Under the pieces are notes generated by a model. It worked only from the letters and a program-made list of their open reading frames with translations, had not been told where the DNA came from and did no database searches. A DNA stretch of 44,575 nucleotides from NCBI RefSeq assembly GCF_900167365.1, contig NZ_FUXL01000022.1:1-44575 (forward strand), given 5' to 3'. Below, one piece after another: positions 17,725 to 26,602 of this stretch. The stretch is from Consotaella salsifontis. GTDB taxonomy: Bacteria; Pseudomonadota; Alphaproteobacteria; Rhizobiales; Rhizobiaceae. How positions within the stretch are numbered: the first letter of the stretch is position 1; each line of letters begins with the position of its first letter. The translations under genes were made by a program, and so were the position numbers.

Positions 17725-19137
17725 ATGTCAGCTATCCCGCGCGAAGAAGTCGCCACCGTGGCATCGGTATCGATCTGTCGAGCCAAGGTAAGGCCGGCGG
17801 CGCCGGTTCCTCCGGCCGCGCCGCTCCGCTTTCTCGCCGCGATCCGCGCGGCCCGCGCCAACCCGATCACCGCCTTCGCCCGCGAAGCCTACGAAAAGCC
17901 CTTCCTCAAGGTCGGGCGCGGCGGCCGGCTCGCCCTCGTCAACGATCCCGCCGGCATCGAGCGGGTGCTGGTGCGCAATGCCGGCGCCTATCGCAAGAGC
18001 GTGCTGCAGCAGCGCCGGCTGCGGCCCGCCCTCGGCGACGGCCTGCTCACCGCCGAGGGCGAGACCTGGCGCGCCACGAGGCGGATCGCCGCGCCGCTGT
18101 TCAGCCCGAAGCTCGTCGCCGGCCTCTTCGACGACATGCGGCAGGCGGCGGAGGCGTTGTGCGAGCGCTGGGCCGAGGCCGGGCGGCCGGCCGAGCTCGA
18201 CCTTGCCGCGGAGTTCCAGCGGCTGACCTACGAGATCGTCGCGCGCACCGTCTTCTCCGGCGCGCTCGCCGCCGACCGCGCCCGCGTGCACGCCCTGATG
18301 GCGGTCTATTTCGACACCGTCGGCCGGGTCGACCTCGCCAGCATGTACGCCCTGCCGAACTGGTGGCCAAGCCTGGCCGAGATCCGCTCGCGCCGGACCC
18401 GCCGCGAGCTGCGGGCGATCGTCGCGGCCGCCGTCGCCGCGCGGCTCGACGACACCGGCCGCGAGGCGGTCGACCTGCTCGACCGGCTGATCCACACCAC
18501 CGATCCGGCGAGCGGACGCGGTCTCGACCGGCAGGGCGTCGTCGACAACGTCCTGACCTTCCTGGCGGCCGGCCACGAGACCACCGGCAACGCCCTGTCC
18601 TGGACGCTCTATCTGCTTGGCCTGCACCCCGAGGCGGCTGAGGCGGCGCGCCAGGAGATCGACGCGGTCCTTGCCGGCGGGCCGATCGCGCCGGAGCGCC
18701 TCGCCGACCTGCGCTTCACCCGGGCGGTCGTCGAGGAGGCGCTGCGGCTCTATCCGCCCGCCCCGTTCATCGGCCGGCAGGCGGTCGCCGACGACCTCGT
18801 CGCCGGCCATTTCATCCCCAAGGGCGCGGAACTCCTGATCGCGCCCTGGCTGGTCCACCGTCACCGGGCGCTGTGGCGCGAGCCCGATCGCTTCCGACCG
18901 GAGCGATTTCTCGGCGCCGAGCGCGCGGCCATCGCCGACGGCGCCTACCTGCCGTTCGGCCTCGGTCCGCGCATCTGCATCGGCCAGCGCTTCGCGATGC
19001 AGGAGATCCTCACAGTCCTCGCCACGGTGCTGGCGCGCTTCCGCATCGATCTGGTGCGGCCGCAGACGGTGTTTCCGCTCGCCCGCATCACTCTGACGCC
19101 AGCCGGCGGACTGCCTGCGCACATTCGTCCGCGGTGA
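17725..19137 (+). CDS. Cytochrome P450
   Basis: 470-residue soluble P450. Key signatures are intact: I-helix oxygen-binding AGHETT (282-287), K-helix ExxR (Glu338-Arg341 in EEALRLYPP), PERF-type motif FRPERFLGA at about 390-398, and heme loop FGLGPRICIG with axial Cys418. The pattern (Leu/Pro-rich K-helix, PERF motif) is closer to class CYP4/CYP102-like heme domains than to typical short bacterial CYP101-type proteins. No ferredoxin, flavodoxin or reductase gene is adjacent, so electron donors would come from the host chromosome. The ribosome site is weak and the gene lies directly after a terminator. Substrate unknown. Confidence 0.93.
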   Translation: MSAIPREEVATVASVSICRAKVRPAAPVPPAAPLRFLAAIRAARANPITAFAREAYEKPFLKVGRGGRLALVNDPAGIERVLVRNAGAYRKSVLQQRRLRPALGDGLLTAEGETWRATRRIAAPLFSPKLVAGLFDDMRQAAEALCERWAEAGRPAELDLAAEFQRLTYEIVARTVFSGALAADRARVHALMAVYFDTVGRVDLASMYALPNWWPSLAEIRSRRTRRELRAIVAAAVAARLDDTGREAVDLLDRLIHTTDPASGRGLDRQGVVDNVLTFLAAGHETTGNALSWTLYLLGLHPEAAEAARQEIDAVLAGGPIAPERLADLRFTRAVVEEALRLYPPAPFIGRQAVADDLVAGHFIPKGAELLIAPWLVHRHRALWREPDRFRPERFLGAERAAIADGAYLPFGLGPRICIGQRFAMQEILTVLATVLARFRIDLVRPQTVFPLARITLTPAGGLPAHIRPR

Positions 19138-19174
19138 TAATCAATCCGCGCTGAGTGACCTCACGAGCACCAGT

Positions 19175-19302
19175 CACACATCATTGGCTATAAGTATGTC
19201 ATCTTTCATTTAAGATAAAAATACGAACTAATATAAATTTTAAATGATCGATTATACGTTTAATATTAATGTAGAAAACAAATATAGTAGCATATAATAT
19301 TC
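19175..19302. other. AT-rich island upstream of a LysR gene stump
   Basis: About 130 bp of very AT-rich sequence (runs such as taagataaaaatacg and ttttaaatgatcga) inside otherwise GC-rich DNA. It ends at the ATG of the truncated LysR-type gene at 19303, so it is probably what remains of that gene's promoter region. It marks a junction between two cargo segments. Confidence 0.7.
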
Positions 19303-19392
19303 ATGGAAATACGCCATATTCAATACGTCATTGCCGCCGATGAAAGTGGCAGCTTCCGGCGTGCCGCTGTCACTTGCCCACCCCGAGATTGA
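19303..19392 (+). pseudogene. LysR-family regulator, 5' stump only
   Basis: The frame from ATG 19303 reads MEIRHIQYVIAADESGSFRR AA, matching the first helix of LysR-type regulators, whose usual start is MELRHLRYFVAVAE..SF.RAA. After about 22 codons the similarity stops abruptly and the frame runs into the 3' end of the convergent permease gene, reaching a stop at 19390-19392. About 90 percent of the gene is missing. The break lies near 19366-19370, at the permease stop codon, indicating that the ABC-transporter segment was joined here by recombination or insertion. Confidence 0.75.
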
Positions 19393-20308
19393 TGCCGGTG
19401 ACGATGAAGCGCTGCAGCAGTACGAAGATCGCGATCAGCGGCAGGCTGGAGACGACGGCGCCGGCGAGCAGCAGGGACCACTGCGTGCCGTCGATGGTCG
19501 ACAGCAGCGCCAGGCCCAGCTGCAGGGTCTTGATGTGATCGCTGCTGGTGATGATCAGCGGCCACATGAAGTCGGACCAGGCGAACTGGAAGCTGAACAC
19601 GCCCAGCGTCGTCAGCGCCGGAATCGAGAGCGGCAGGGCGATGCGCCAGTAGATGCCGAACTCGCTGGCGCCGTCGAGCCGCGCCGCCTCGTCGATCTCC
19701 TTCGGCAGCGTCAGGAAGAACTGCCGCAGGAAGAAGATCGAATAGCCGCTGACCACACCGGGAAGGATCAGGCCCGGGAAGGTGTCCAGCCAGCCGGTTC
19801 CGCCGGCGCCGTAGAGGTCGTTGCCGCCGGCCAGCGGCACGTGCTTGATCAGGATGTAGAGCGGCAGCAGCATGACCTCGTGCGGGATCATCGTCGTCGC
19901 GAGCACGAGGATGAAGATCGTGTTGCGGCCGCGGAACTCGTAACGGGCGAGCACGAAGGCGGCCATGCTGGAGAGCAGCACCTGCAGCACCGAGCGCACC
20001 GTCGCGTAGACGAAGGTGTTCCAGAACTCCAGGCCGATTTGCATGCGCGGATCCCGCCAGATCTCGATGAAGTTTTCCCACATCACCGGGAGGGTCACCA
20101 GCCTGGGTGGGAAGATGAACACGTCCGCCTCGGTGCGCAGCGACAGCGCCAGCATCCACAGCAGCGGAAACGCCATGACCACCGCAATGATCGTGGCCGG
20201 AATGTAGAAGCCGAAAAGATTGCCGAGAACGTTGTGCCTGCGCGATTTCCGGTACACCTTCGTCGCACCCTGGGCGACATCGACGATTGTTGTCACGGTT
20301 TGCCCCAT
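19370..20308 (-). CDS. Carbohydrate ABC importer permease, MalG/UgpE type
   Basis: 312-residue inner-membrane permease of the CUT1 sugar importer class. Six hydrophobic segments are visible, starting with IPATIIAVVMAFPLLWMLAL. The cytoplasmic EAA loop that contacts the ATPase reads EIDEAARLDGASEFGIYWRI with IALPLSIPALTTLGVF following. The C-terminus ends FIVTGINLGVGK, typical of MalG/UgpE proteins (usually G-x-VKG or similar). It shares one base with the upstream permease gene (TAATG). Its stop codon lies right at the junction with the LysR stump. Confidence 0.92.
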   Translation of the reverse strand: MGQTVTTIVDVAQGATKVYRKSRRHNVLGNLFGFYIPATIIAVVMAFPLLWMLALSLRTEADVFIFPPRLVTLPVMWENFIEIWRDPRMQIGLEFWNTFVYATVRSVLQVLLSSMAAFVLARYEFRGRNTIFILVLATTMIPHEVMLLPLYILIKHVPLAGGNDLYGAGGTGWLDTFPGLILPGVVSGYSIFFLRQFFLTLPKEIDEAARLDGASEFGIYWRIALPLSIPALTTLGVFSFQFAWSDFMWPLIITSSDHIKTLQLGLALLSTIDGTQWSLLLAGAVVSSLPLIAIFVLLQRFIVTGINLGVGK

Positions 20309-21189
20309 TACGCGTAGTAGTTGTTGCGGCTCATCAGCCAGAAGCTGGTCAGCGACGTCGCCACCAGCAGGACGAAGAGCAGCATCGCCATCGCCGAGGC
20401 GTAGCCCATGTCGAGGTTCAGGAACGCCGTGCGGTAGATCAGGTGGACGAGCGTCACCGTCGCGTTGTTCGGGCCGCCTTCCGTCATCACGAAGACCTGG
20501 GTGAACACCTGGAACGAACTGATGATCGAGGTGACAACGACGTAGATCATCGCCGGTCGGAGCAGCGGCAGGGTGATGCTGAAGAAGCTGCGGAACCTGC
20601 CGGCGCCGTCGACCCAGGCCGCCTCGTGCAGCTCGCGGGGAATGGCCTGCAGCGCCGCCAGGAAGATCACCATGTTGAAGCCGAGGCCCTTCCAGATGCT
20701 CATGACGATGATGCTCGGCATGGCCAGGGTGCTGCTCGTCAGCCATTGCTGGGGCGGGACGTTGATCCACGACAGGACGTAGTTCGCCAGGCCGTTGGAG
20801 GTCTGGTAGATCAGGATCCAGACAACCGACACGGCGACGAGCGGCGTCACCACCGGAATGTAGAAGATCGACCGGTAGAGGGCCGCGCCGGGCAGGCGCC
20901 GATTGACCAGCACGGCCAGCAGCAACGAGAAGACGATCCCGAGCGGGACGGAGACGACCGTGTAGAAGAACGTGTTCCACGTGGCCTTCCAGAACAGGCT
21001 GTCGAACCAGAGATCCTCGTAGTTCAATGTTCCGATCATCTGCGCTGGCGACAGAATGTTGTAGTCCGTGAAACTCAAGTAGAAAATGAGGAATATCGGC
21101 GAGACGACGAACACGACAAGCCAGGCCAGCGGTATTCCAAGAAAAATCAGACGAATCTGGAGTTGTTGGCGCTTGATAGTCGAAGCCAT
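20308..21189 (-). CDS. Carbohydrate ABC importer permease, MalF/UgpA type
   Basis: 293-residue permease starting [20 protein letters not shown]; the first membrane helix follows directly ([20 protein letters not shown]). The EAA loop reads [20 protein letters not shown] with [14 protein letters not shown] after it. [12 protein letters not shown] is characteristic of the MalF/UgpA subgroup (normally F.....T.GGP). A longer frame upstream of the ATG runs through a large palindrome at 21229-21262 and is not used. It pairs with the MalG-type permease immediately downstream. Confidence 0.93.
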   Translation of the reverse strand: MASTIKRQQLQIRLIFLGIPLAWLVVFVVSPIFLIFYLSFTDYNILSPAQMIGTLNYEDLWFDSLFWKATWNTFFYTVVSVPLGIVFSLLLAVLVNRRLPGAALYRSIFYIPVVTPLVAVSVVWILIYQTSNGLANYVLSWINVPPQQWLTSSTLAMPSIIVMSIWKGLGFNMVIFLAALQAIPRELHEAAWVDGAGRFRSFFSITLPLLRPAMIYVVVTSIISSFQVFTQVFVMTEGGPNNATVTLVHLIYRTAFLNLDMGYASAMAMLLFVLLVATSLTSFWLMSRNNYYA

Positions 21190-21228
21190 GCAAATCCTCC
21201 CGAACGCGAGCACGACCACCGAGCGATG

Positions 21229-21262
21229 GATGACGGACCGGCCGCGCGGCCGGTCCGTCATC
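21229..21262. promoter_or_regulatory. 34-bp perfect palindrome between binding-protein and permease genes
   Basis: Arms GATGACGGACCGGCCGC and its exact reverse complement, 17 bp each without spacer. It lies in the 213-nt gap between the stop of the solute-binding protein gene and the first permease gene of the same operon. A transcript would fold into a very stable hairpin at the 3' end of the binding-protein message, the position where malE-type operons carry elements that stabilise the upstream mRNA and reduce permease expression. The function here is inferred from position. Confidence 0.75.
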
Positions 21263-21402
21263 GAGGCGGCATGTCGTCGACCGTCCCTTTTACCCGAATG
21301 CCTCGGCGATCGAACCAGCCGGATCCCGATCCGTGGACCCGACCTGCCGAACGCCAGGGCGCGAGGGGCGAGACCGGCCGCGCCGATCCCGCCCGGCCGC
21401 GG

Positions 21403-22647
21403 CTAGCGGCGCAGTTGCCGGCTGGCCTGGCGAACGGCCGATTCGACGGTCGATTGCGGGTCGTCTCCCTCCATGATCGCTTCGGCGGCCGGCAGGATGA
21501 TCTGGAAGGCGCGCGGCCACTTGGCGCTCGTCGGGAAGATCTGCGACCCGTTGAGGGCCTCCTGGGCGGTCTTGAGCTCCGGCCATTCCTTGTAGGTCTC
21601 GATCGCCACCGGCTGCTCGGAGACGTTGGTCGCCACGCCGGTCTTGAGCAGCTTGACGCGGTACTGCTGGGCCTCGGGCGAGCCCATGAACTTCACGAAC
21701 TCGGCCGCTTCCTTGGGGTGCTGGGACGACTTGTAGACGACATAGGCGCCCACGCTGCCGAAATTGACGCTTTTTTCGCCCTGCTTCACCACCGGCATCG
21801 GCGCGACTGCGACGGGATGGTCGGCGTTGGCCTGCTGTTCGGCATAGAAGATCCACGGTCCGTCGTGGATCATCGCGACGCGACCGGTGATCACCGAGTT
21901 GCGCAGGTCGTCGCCGGTGCTGCCGCCGTAGGAGACGTAGCCCGACTCGGCCAGCTTCGACAGGTATTCGGCGGCCTTGATGCCGGCGTCGCTGTCGATC
22001 GCCAGTTGCGTTTCGTCGTCGTTGAAGATCTTGCCGCCGAACGAATAGAGCAGGTTGACGTAGAAGTTGACCAGCGCGTCGGCGCCGCCGATGCCGAGAC
22101 CGTATTGCTCGACGGTGTTGCCGTTCTTCTTGGTCAGCTTCTCGGCGTCCGCATAGAGCTCGTCGTAGGTCTGCGGCGGCTGGGCGATACCGGCCTCCTC
22201 GAACGCCTGCTTGTTGTAGGCGATGAAGCGTGCGTCGAAGGCGTAGGGCACGCCGTAGACGCCGCCCTGCCATTCGCCGAAGGACCAGGCGCCGGGATAG
22301 ATCCCCTCCTGCATGTCCTCGACGCCGTACTGCCTCAGGTCGAGGAGCTGGCCGGACGCGGCGAACTGGGTGAGGAAGCCTCCCCAGATCGGGCTGACGT
22401 CGGGCAGCGTGTTGGAGGCGACGGCCGTCGTGATCTTCTCGAAATTCGTGCCGAAGCTTACCTTCGTCCGGTTGATCTTGATGTTCGGGTGCGAATCCTC
22501 GAACGCCTTGATCATCTCGATCGTGGCGGCTTCCTCCTGGACGCTGTGCCCTTCCCAAAACTGGAGGGTCACGGTGTCCTGGGCCAGCGCCGGAGCGACT
22601 GTGCCGATGCTGATGGCGCCGGCCATCAGGAGAGTCCTTGGTGTCAT
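21403..22647 (-). CDS. Extracellular solute-binding protein of a carbohydrate ABC importer
   Basis: 414-residue family 1 solute-binding protein. The signal peptide MTPRTLLMAGAISIGTVAPA ends near LAQDT. The mature protein starts VTLQFWEGHSVQEEAATIEM, followed by the typical INRTKVSFGTNFEKITTAVA and NTLPDVSPIWGGF blocks. The ligand-facing loops include YGVPYAFDARFIAYNK and MIHDGPWIFYAE. AGGAGGAAA precedes the ATG. It delivers substrate to the two permeases downstream. The family binds mono-, di- and oligosaccharides, polyols or glycerol phosphates, so the ligand cannot be read from the sequence. Confidence 0.93.
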   Translation of the reverse strand: MTPRTLLMAGAISIGTVAPALAQDTVTLQFWEGHSVQEEAATIEMIKAFEDSHPNIKINRTKVSFGTNFEKITTAVASNTLPDVSPIWGGFLTQFAASGQLLDLRQYGVEDMQEGIYPGAWSFGEWQGGVYGVPYAFDARFIAYNKQAFEEAGIAQPPQTYDELYADAEKLTKKNGNTVEQYGLGIGGADALVNFYVNLLYSFGGKIFNDDETQLAIDSDAGIKAAEYLSKLAESGYVSYGGSTGDDLRNSVITGRVAMIHDGPWIFYAEQQANADHPVAVAPMPVVKQGEKSVNFGSVGAYVVYKSSQHPKEAAEFVKFMGSPEAQQYRVKLLKTGVATNVSEQPVAIETYKEWPELKTAQEALNGSQIFPTSAKWPRAFQIILPAAEAIMEGDDPQSTVESAVRQASRQLRR

Positions 22648-22731
22648 GAATTTTTCCTCCTCAGATGTGCCCCGCCCCTTCTTGCCGGGTCGGCGGTGGC
22701 GTGGAAGCTCTGGCGGTTGCCGCCGGCAGCC

Positions 22732-22760
22732 CGCCTGGTCCGCCGCGGCGGGGCCAGGCG
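22732..22760. promoter_or_regulatory. GC-rich hairpin between RraA-family gene and solute-binding protein gene
   Basis: CGCCTGG and CCAGGCG flank an inner CCGCCG/CGGCGG pair, giving a hairpin with a small bulge in the 129-nt gap. It may separate or attenuate transcription between the two leftward genes. There is no T-run. Confidence 0.5.
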
Positions 22761-22776
22761 CGGCCGCTTGGCGCCG

Positions 22777-23559
22777 TCAGCCCTCGAGGGCGGCGTAGTG
22801 GCGCTCGACGGCCTCGATGTCGACGCTGGCGTCGGGTGCCATGCCGGCTTGGTCGTAGCGCCGACGGCGTGCCTTCATGTCGGCCAGAAGCACGGCGCGC
22901 GCGTGCAGGGCCACCTCCTTGGCCACTTCGATCGGCACGACGATGAGGCCGTCGTCGTCGCAGCCGACGATGTCGCCCGGCCGCACCTGCGCGCCGCCGA
23001 TGCCGATCGGCGTCTGGCATTCCACGGTCTCGATGCGCCCGGGAATGATCGTCCGGCCGCGGCCTCTGGCGCAGACCGGGGTCTTCTGCAGCGTCACCTC
23101 GCCGGTGTCGCGGCACTGGCCGTTGGTGACGATGCCGACGGCCCCGCGCGTGACCGCACCGAGCGAATTCTCCGAACCCCAGAAGCCGACGTCGGCGGTG
23201 CTGCCGACATCGGTGACGACGACGTGCCCCGGCTGCAGCTGCTCGTGAAAGCCCGCCGTCGCGTTGCCCGTCTTGTCGAACCAGATTCCGTGCGCGTTGA
23301 CCACGTCTTCGGTGGTGTTCAGCTTCCACATCGGCTTGTTGGCCGGCACGCAGCGCAACGTGAAGGCGACCCCCCAGAACTTCATGCCGAGCCAGAGCGG
23401 GCGGATCTCCTGCGAAACCAGGCCGATGTTGAAATAGCCGATGCCGTCCATCGCGTCCGCGACGTCGGCCACGCGGACCGGCTCGAAGTACTTGCGGATG
23501 TGAAACGGATCGACCGCGGAACCCGCCGCGGGTCGGTTCTTGATGTTCGGTTCGGACAT
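22777..23559 (-). CDS. RraA/HMG-aldolase family protein (first copy)
   Basis: 260-residue member of the RraA-like fold, which includes divalent-metal 4-hydroxy-4-methyl-2-oxoglutarate aldolases and oxaloacetate decarboxylases as well as RNase E regulators. The conserved metal/substrate region reads IVTNGQCRDTGEV (Arg-Asp pair), and VVVTDVGSTADVGFWGSENS aligns with the glycine-rich D.G loop. RPGDIVGCDDDGLIVVP is the C-terminal family signature. It is longer than RraA itself (about 160 residues), as in sugar-acid-associated members. The start MSEPNIKN at 23559 has GGAGG upstream. It is first in the leftward transporter operon, so it probably acts on an intermediate of the imported compound. Confidence 0.85.
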   Translation of the reverse strand: MSEPNIKNRPAAGSAVDPFHIRKYFEPVRVADVADAMDGIGYFNIGLVSQEIRPLWLGMKFWGVAFTLRCVPANKPMWKLNTTEDVVNAHGIWFDKTGNATAGFHEQLQPGHVVVTDVGSTADVGFWGSENSLGAVTRGAVGIVTNGQCRDTGEVTLQKTPVCARGRGRTIIPGRIETVECQTPIGIGGAQVRPGDIVGCDDDGLIVVPIEVAKEVALHARAVLLADMKARRRRYDQAGMAPDASVDIEAVERHYAALEG

Positions 23560-24153
23560 GGCGACGATGCCTCCCTGCAAATGACCGATGGCTAGGTTGG
23601 CTGCTAAGCCCAGGCTCGTCCAATACAATAGGAGAGCCTTACTGATAACATCCGGGTATCATATGGGACATAGCGACGCCCCCATCGGCATTAAAGCGGT
23701 TCGCCCGAGGGTGGGGCGATGCGGCCATCGGCGCGGTGCCGGCCGGCGCGCACCGCGGCGTCGAAAGTGGGTTGACAGCGCTCCCTCGTTGCCGGCAGCA
23801 TCTGTCGCGTCGCATGTTGGTCACTTGCAAATTGGGTGTTCTGCTCGCGTCGTTCAAAAAAATACTTAGCAGCTTGAAAAGAATTCTTGCATGAGGCGCC
23901 GCCGGTTCGGCGACGGTTTTCGCAGGCTCGCGTGTCCGCCGCCGAGCGGCGCACGGCAAGCGGCCCACCGGGAAAGCACGGCGGCCGGGGAAGGACTGGC
24001 GACGTGCGGAGCGGGAGGCTCGCTGCCGCCGACGCGCCGAGGGTGTGCGGTGCGAGAGTCTTCAGGAACAGCGTGCAACCCGCCCGGCCGGCTTGGCCTC
24101 GAGAGGGCGGGACTGGCGGGCGCAGGACGCCCGAAACTCTGGGAGACCGGCCG
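23560..24153. promoter_or_regulatory. Divergent control region of the ABC importer cluster
   Basis: 594 bp between the leftward RraA-binding protein-permease operon and the rightward ATPase gene. It contains the shared 13-bp motif at 23618-23630, a TATCATATGGGAC sequence at 23657-23669, and an AT-richer patch at 23825-23890. Open frames through 23887-24150 have no recognisable protein content; the true ATPase start is at 24154. Confidence 0.6.
23618..23630 (-). promoter_or_regulatory. Shared cluster motif, copy 1 (TATTGTATTGGAC)
   Basis: Read on the minus strand, towards the RraA-family gene, 58 nt upstream of its start. Matches the copies at 31645-31657 and 34657-34669 in at least 11 of 13 positions, with TATTGGAC invariant. 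Candidate operator of one of the cluster regulators. Confidence 0.5.
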
Positions 24154-25218
<1,065 letters not shown>

Positions 25219-25226
25219 CGCCGGAT

Positions 25227-25259
25227 CGCCGCGAGCCGGCGCGGTGCCGGCTCGCGGCG
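25227..25259. terminator. Long GC hairpin between convergent genes (likely bidirectional terminator)
   Basis: A perfect 14-bp stem (CGCCGCGAGCCGGC and its complement) with loop GCGGT, 8 nt after the ATPase stop and 50 nt before the end of the convergent aldo/keto reductase gene. There is no T-run, so it may act with Rho or as an mRNA 3' end stabiliser. Confidence 0.65.
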
Positions 25260-25308
25260 GCCGCTCCCCGGGGGAGGTCGGTCGTCTGCGGCCCGGCGGG
25301 CCGGCCGG

Positions 25309-26346
25309 TCAGTTCCTGATCCGCGCCTGCGGCAGGCTGCCGACCTTCGGGCTGCGGCCGGTGTAGGGATAGCGCGGATCGCCGTAGTTCGGCGTCGAGG
25401 TGTGGCCGCTGGCGACCAGCGTCGTCAGGAAGTCTTCGTCCGCCTCGCTGAAGCCGGTCTCCAGGGACTTCAGATAGGCGGTGAGGTGGCCGGTCGTGCG
25501 CGGCCCGATCAGCACGCTCGAAATCAGCGTGTTGTTGAGCACCCAGCGCAGCGCGAAGTCGCCGGCGGTGCGGCCGCTGCCCTGCGCATGGGCCTTGAGC
25601 TGCTGCGCCAGCGCCAGCGACTCGCGGCGGAATTCGGTCTCCATCATCCGCTTGTCCTTGCGCGCGGCGCGGGTGCCTGCCTCCGGCTCCTGGTCGGGCA
25701 GGTACTTGCCGGTGAGCACGCCGCGCGCCAGCGGCGAGAACGCCACCACGCCGAGGCCGAAACGCCGGCAGGCCGGCAGGAGGTCGGTTTCGATCAGCCG
25801 ATTGAAGGCGTTGTAGCAGGGCTGGCACGCCGAAGGGCGCACGCAGCCCATCGCGTCGGCGACGCGCATGAACTCGGCCACCTGCCATCCCATGAAGTTG
25901 GAAAAGCCCCAGTGGCGCACCTTGCCGGAGCGCACCGCCAGATCCATCGTCACGACGATTTCCTCGAACGGCGTCTGACGGTCGTCGATGTGCAGGTACC
26001 AGACGTCGAGATAGTCGGTGCCGAGGCGCCGAAGGCAACCGTCGAGCGCGTGAAGGAGCCATGTGCGGCTGAGGCCGCCGTCGTTCTCGCCCTTGCCCAG
26101 CCAGTTGCCCGACTTGCTGGACAGCACCCAGTCGTGCCGGTTCCTGCCGACCAGGCGGCCGGTGATCTCTTCGGACCGGCCGGCGCTGTAGACGTCAGCC
26201 GTGTCGACGAAGTTGATCCCGGCGTCGCGGGCCATGGCGAAGATCTCGCCGGCCGCCGCCTCGTCGGTCGGACCGCCGAAATTCATGGTGCCCAGGCAGA
26301 GCTCGCTGACGCGAAGGCCCGTCCGGCCGAGGGGGCGGAATTGCAT
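25309..26346 (-). CDS. Aldo/keto reductase
   Basis: 345-residue NADPH-type oxidoreductase with a TIM-barrel fold. The catalytic tetrad is visible: Asp48 and Tyr53 (FVDTADVYSAGRSEE), Lys78 (LSSKSGN) and His119 (VWYLHIDD). GVVAFSPLARGVLTGKY and VLIGPRTTGHL correspond to cofactor-binding parts of the AKR fold. The family reduces sugar aldehydes and ketones or oxidises sugars such as L-fucose and D-galactose in catabolic islands. It is divergent from the iron-type alcohol dehydrogenase gene, with a candidate operator between them. Confidence 0.92.
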   Translation of the reverse strand: MQFRPLGRTGLRVSELCLGTMNFGGPTDEAAAGEIFAMARDAGINFVDTADVYSAGRSEEITGRLVGRNRHDWVLSSKSGNWLGKGENDGGLSRTWLLHALDGCLRRLGTDYLDVWYLHIDDRQTPFEEIVVTMDLAVRSGKVRHWGFSNFMGWQVAEFMRVADAMGCVRPSACQPCYNAFNRLIETDLLPACRRFGLGVVAFSPLARGVLTGKYLPDQEPEAGTRAARKDKRMMETEFRRESLALAQQLKAHAQGSGRTAGDFALRWVLNNTLISSVLIGPRTTGHLTAYLKSLETGFSEADEDFLTTLVASGHTSTPNYGDPRYPYTGRSPKVGSLPQARIRN

Positions 26347-26384
26347 ATGCTCTCTCCAAGACAGTCAGAAGTTCTCGGAAAGCT

Positions 26385-26399
26385 ATCATGCCATATGAT
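26385..26399. promoter_or_regulatory. Palindrome ATCAT-GCCAT-ATGAT, candidate operator
   Basis: Inverted repeat 38 nt upstream of the aldo/keto reductase start, in the 256-bp divergent region shared with the alcohol dehydrogenase gene. On the minus strand it contains ATCATATGG, also seen at 23658-23666 in the importer control region. FadR-type GntR regulators bind palindromes of this size. Confidence 0.4.
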
Positions 26400-26602
26400 G
26401 GGCGGCAAGCCGTGCAAGCGGCGTCCTGCCGACGCCAAAGGCGGAAACATCCCGACAAGCATCTGAGAAACAGTGCTATTTCGGCTCTCTGCAACAAAGA
26501 TGTCGCCTTTGGACCTCCGCGATACTGGCGTGTCTGTCGCGGAAGTGCTAAAAACCTGTCATACCAAAATCCACAGGCACAATTCGCGCAGGGAGGCCCG
26601 CC

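Noticed and set aside
20287-23595. Rightward open frame of more than 1,100 codons
   Set aside because: It runs antisense to the permease, binding-protein and RraA-family genes, is rich in Arg, His and Gln, and has no domain; a GC-bias artefact.
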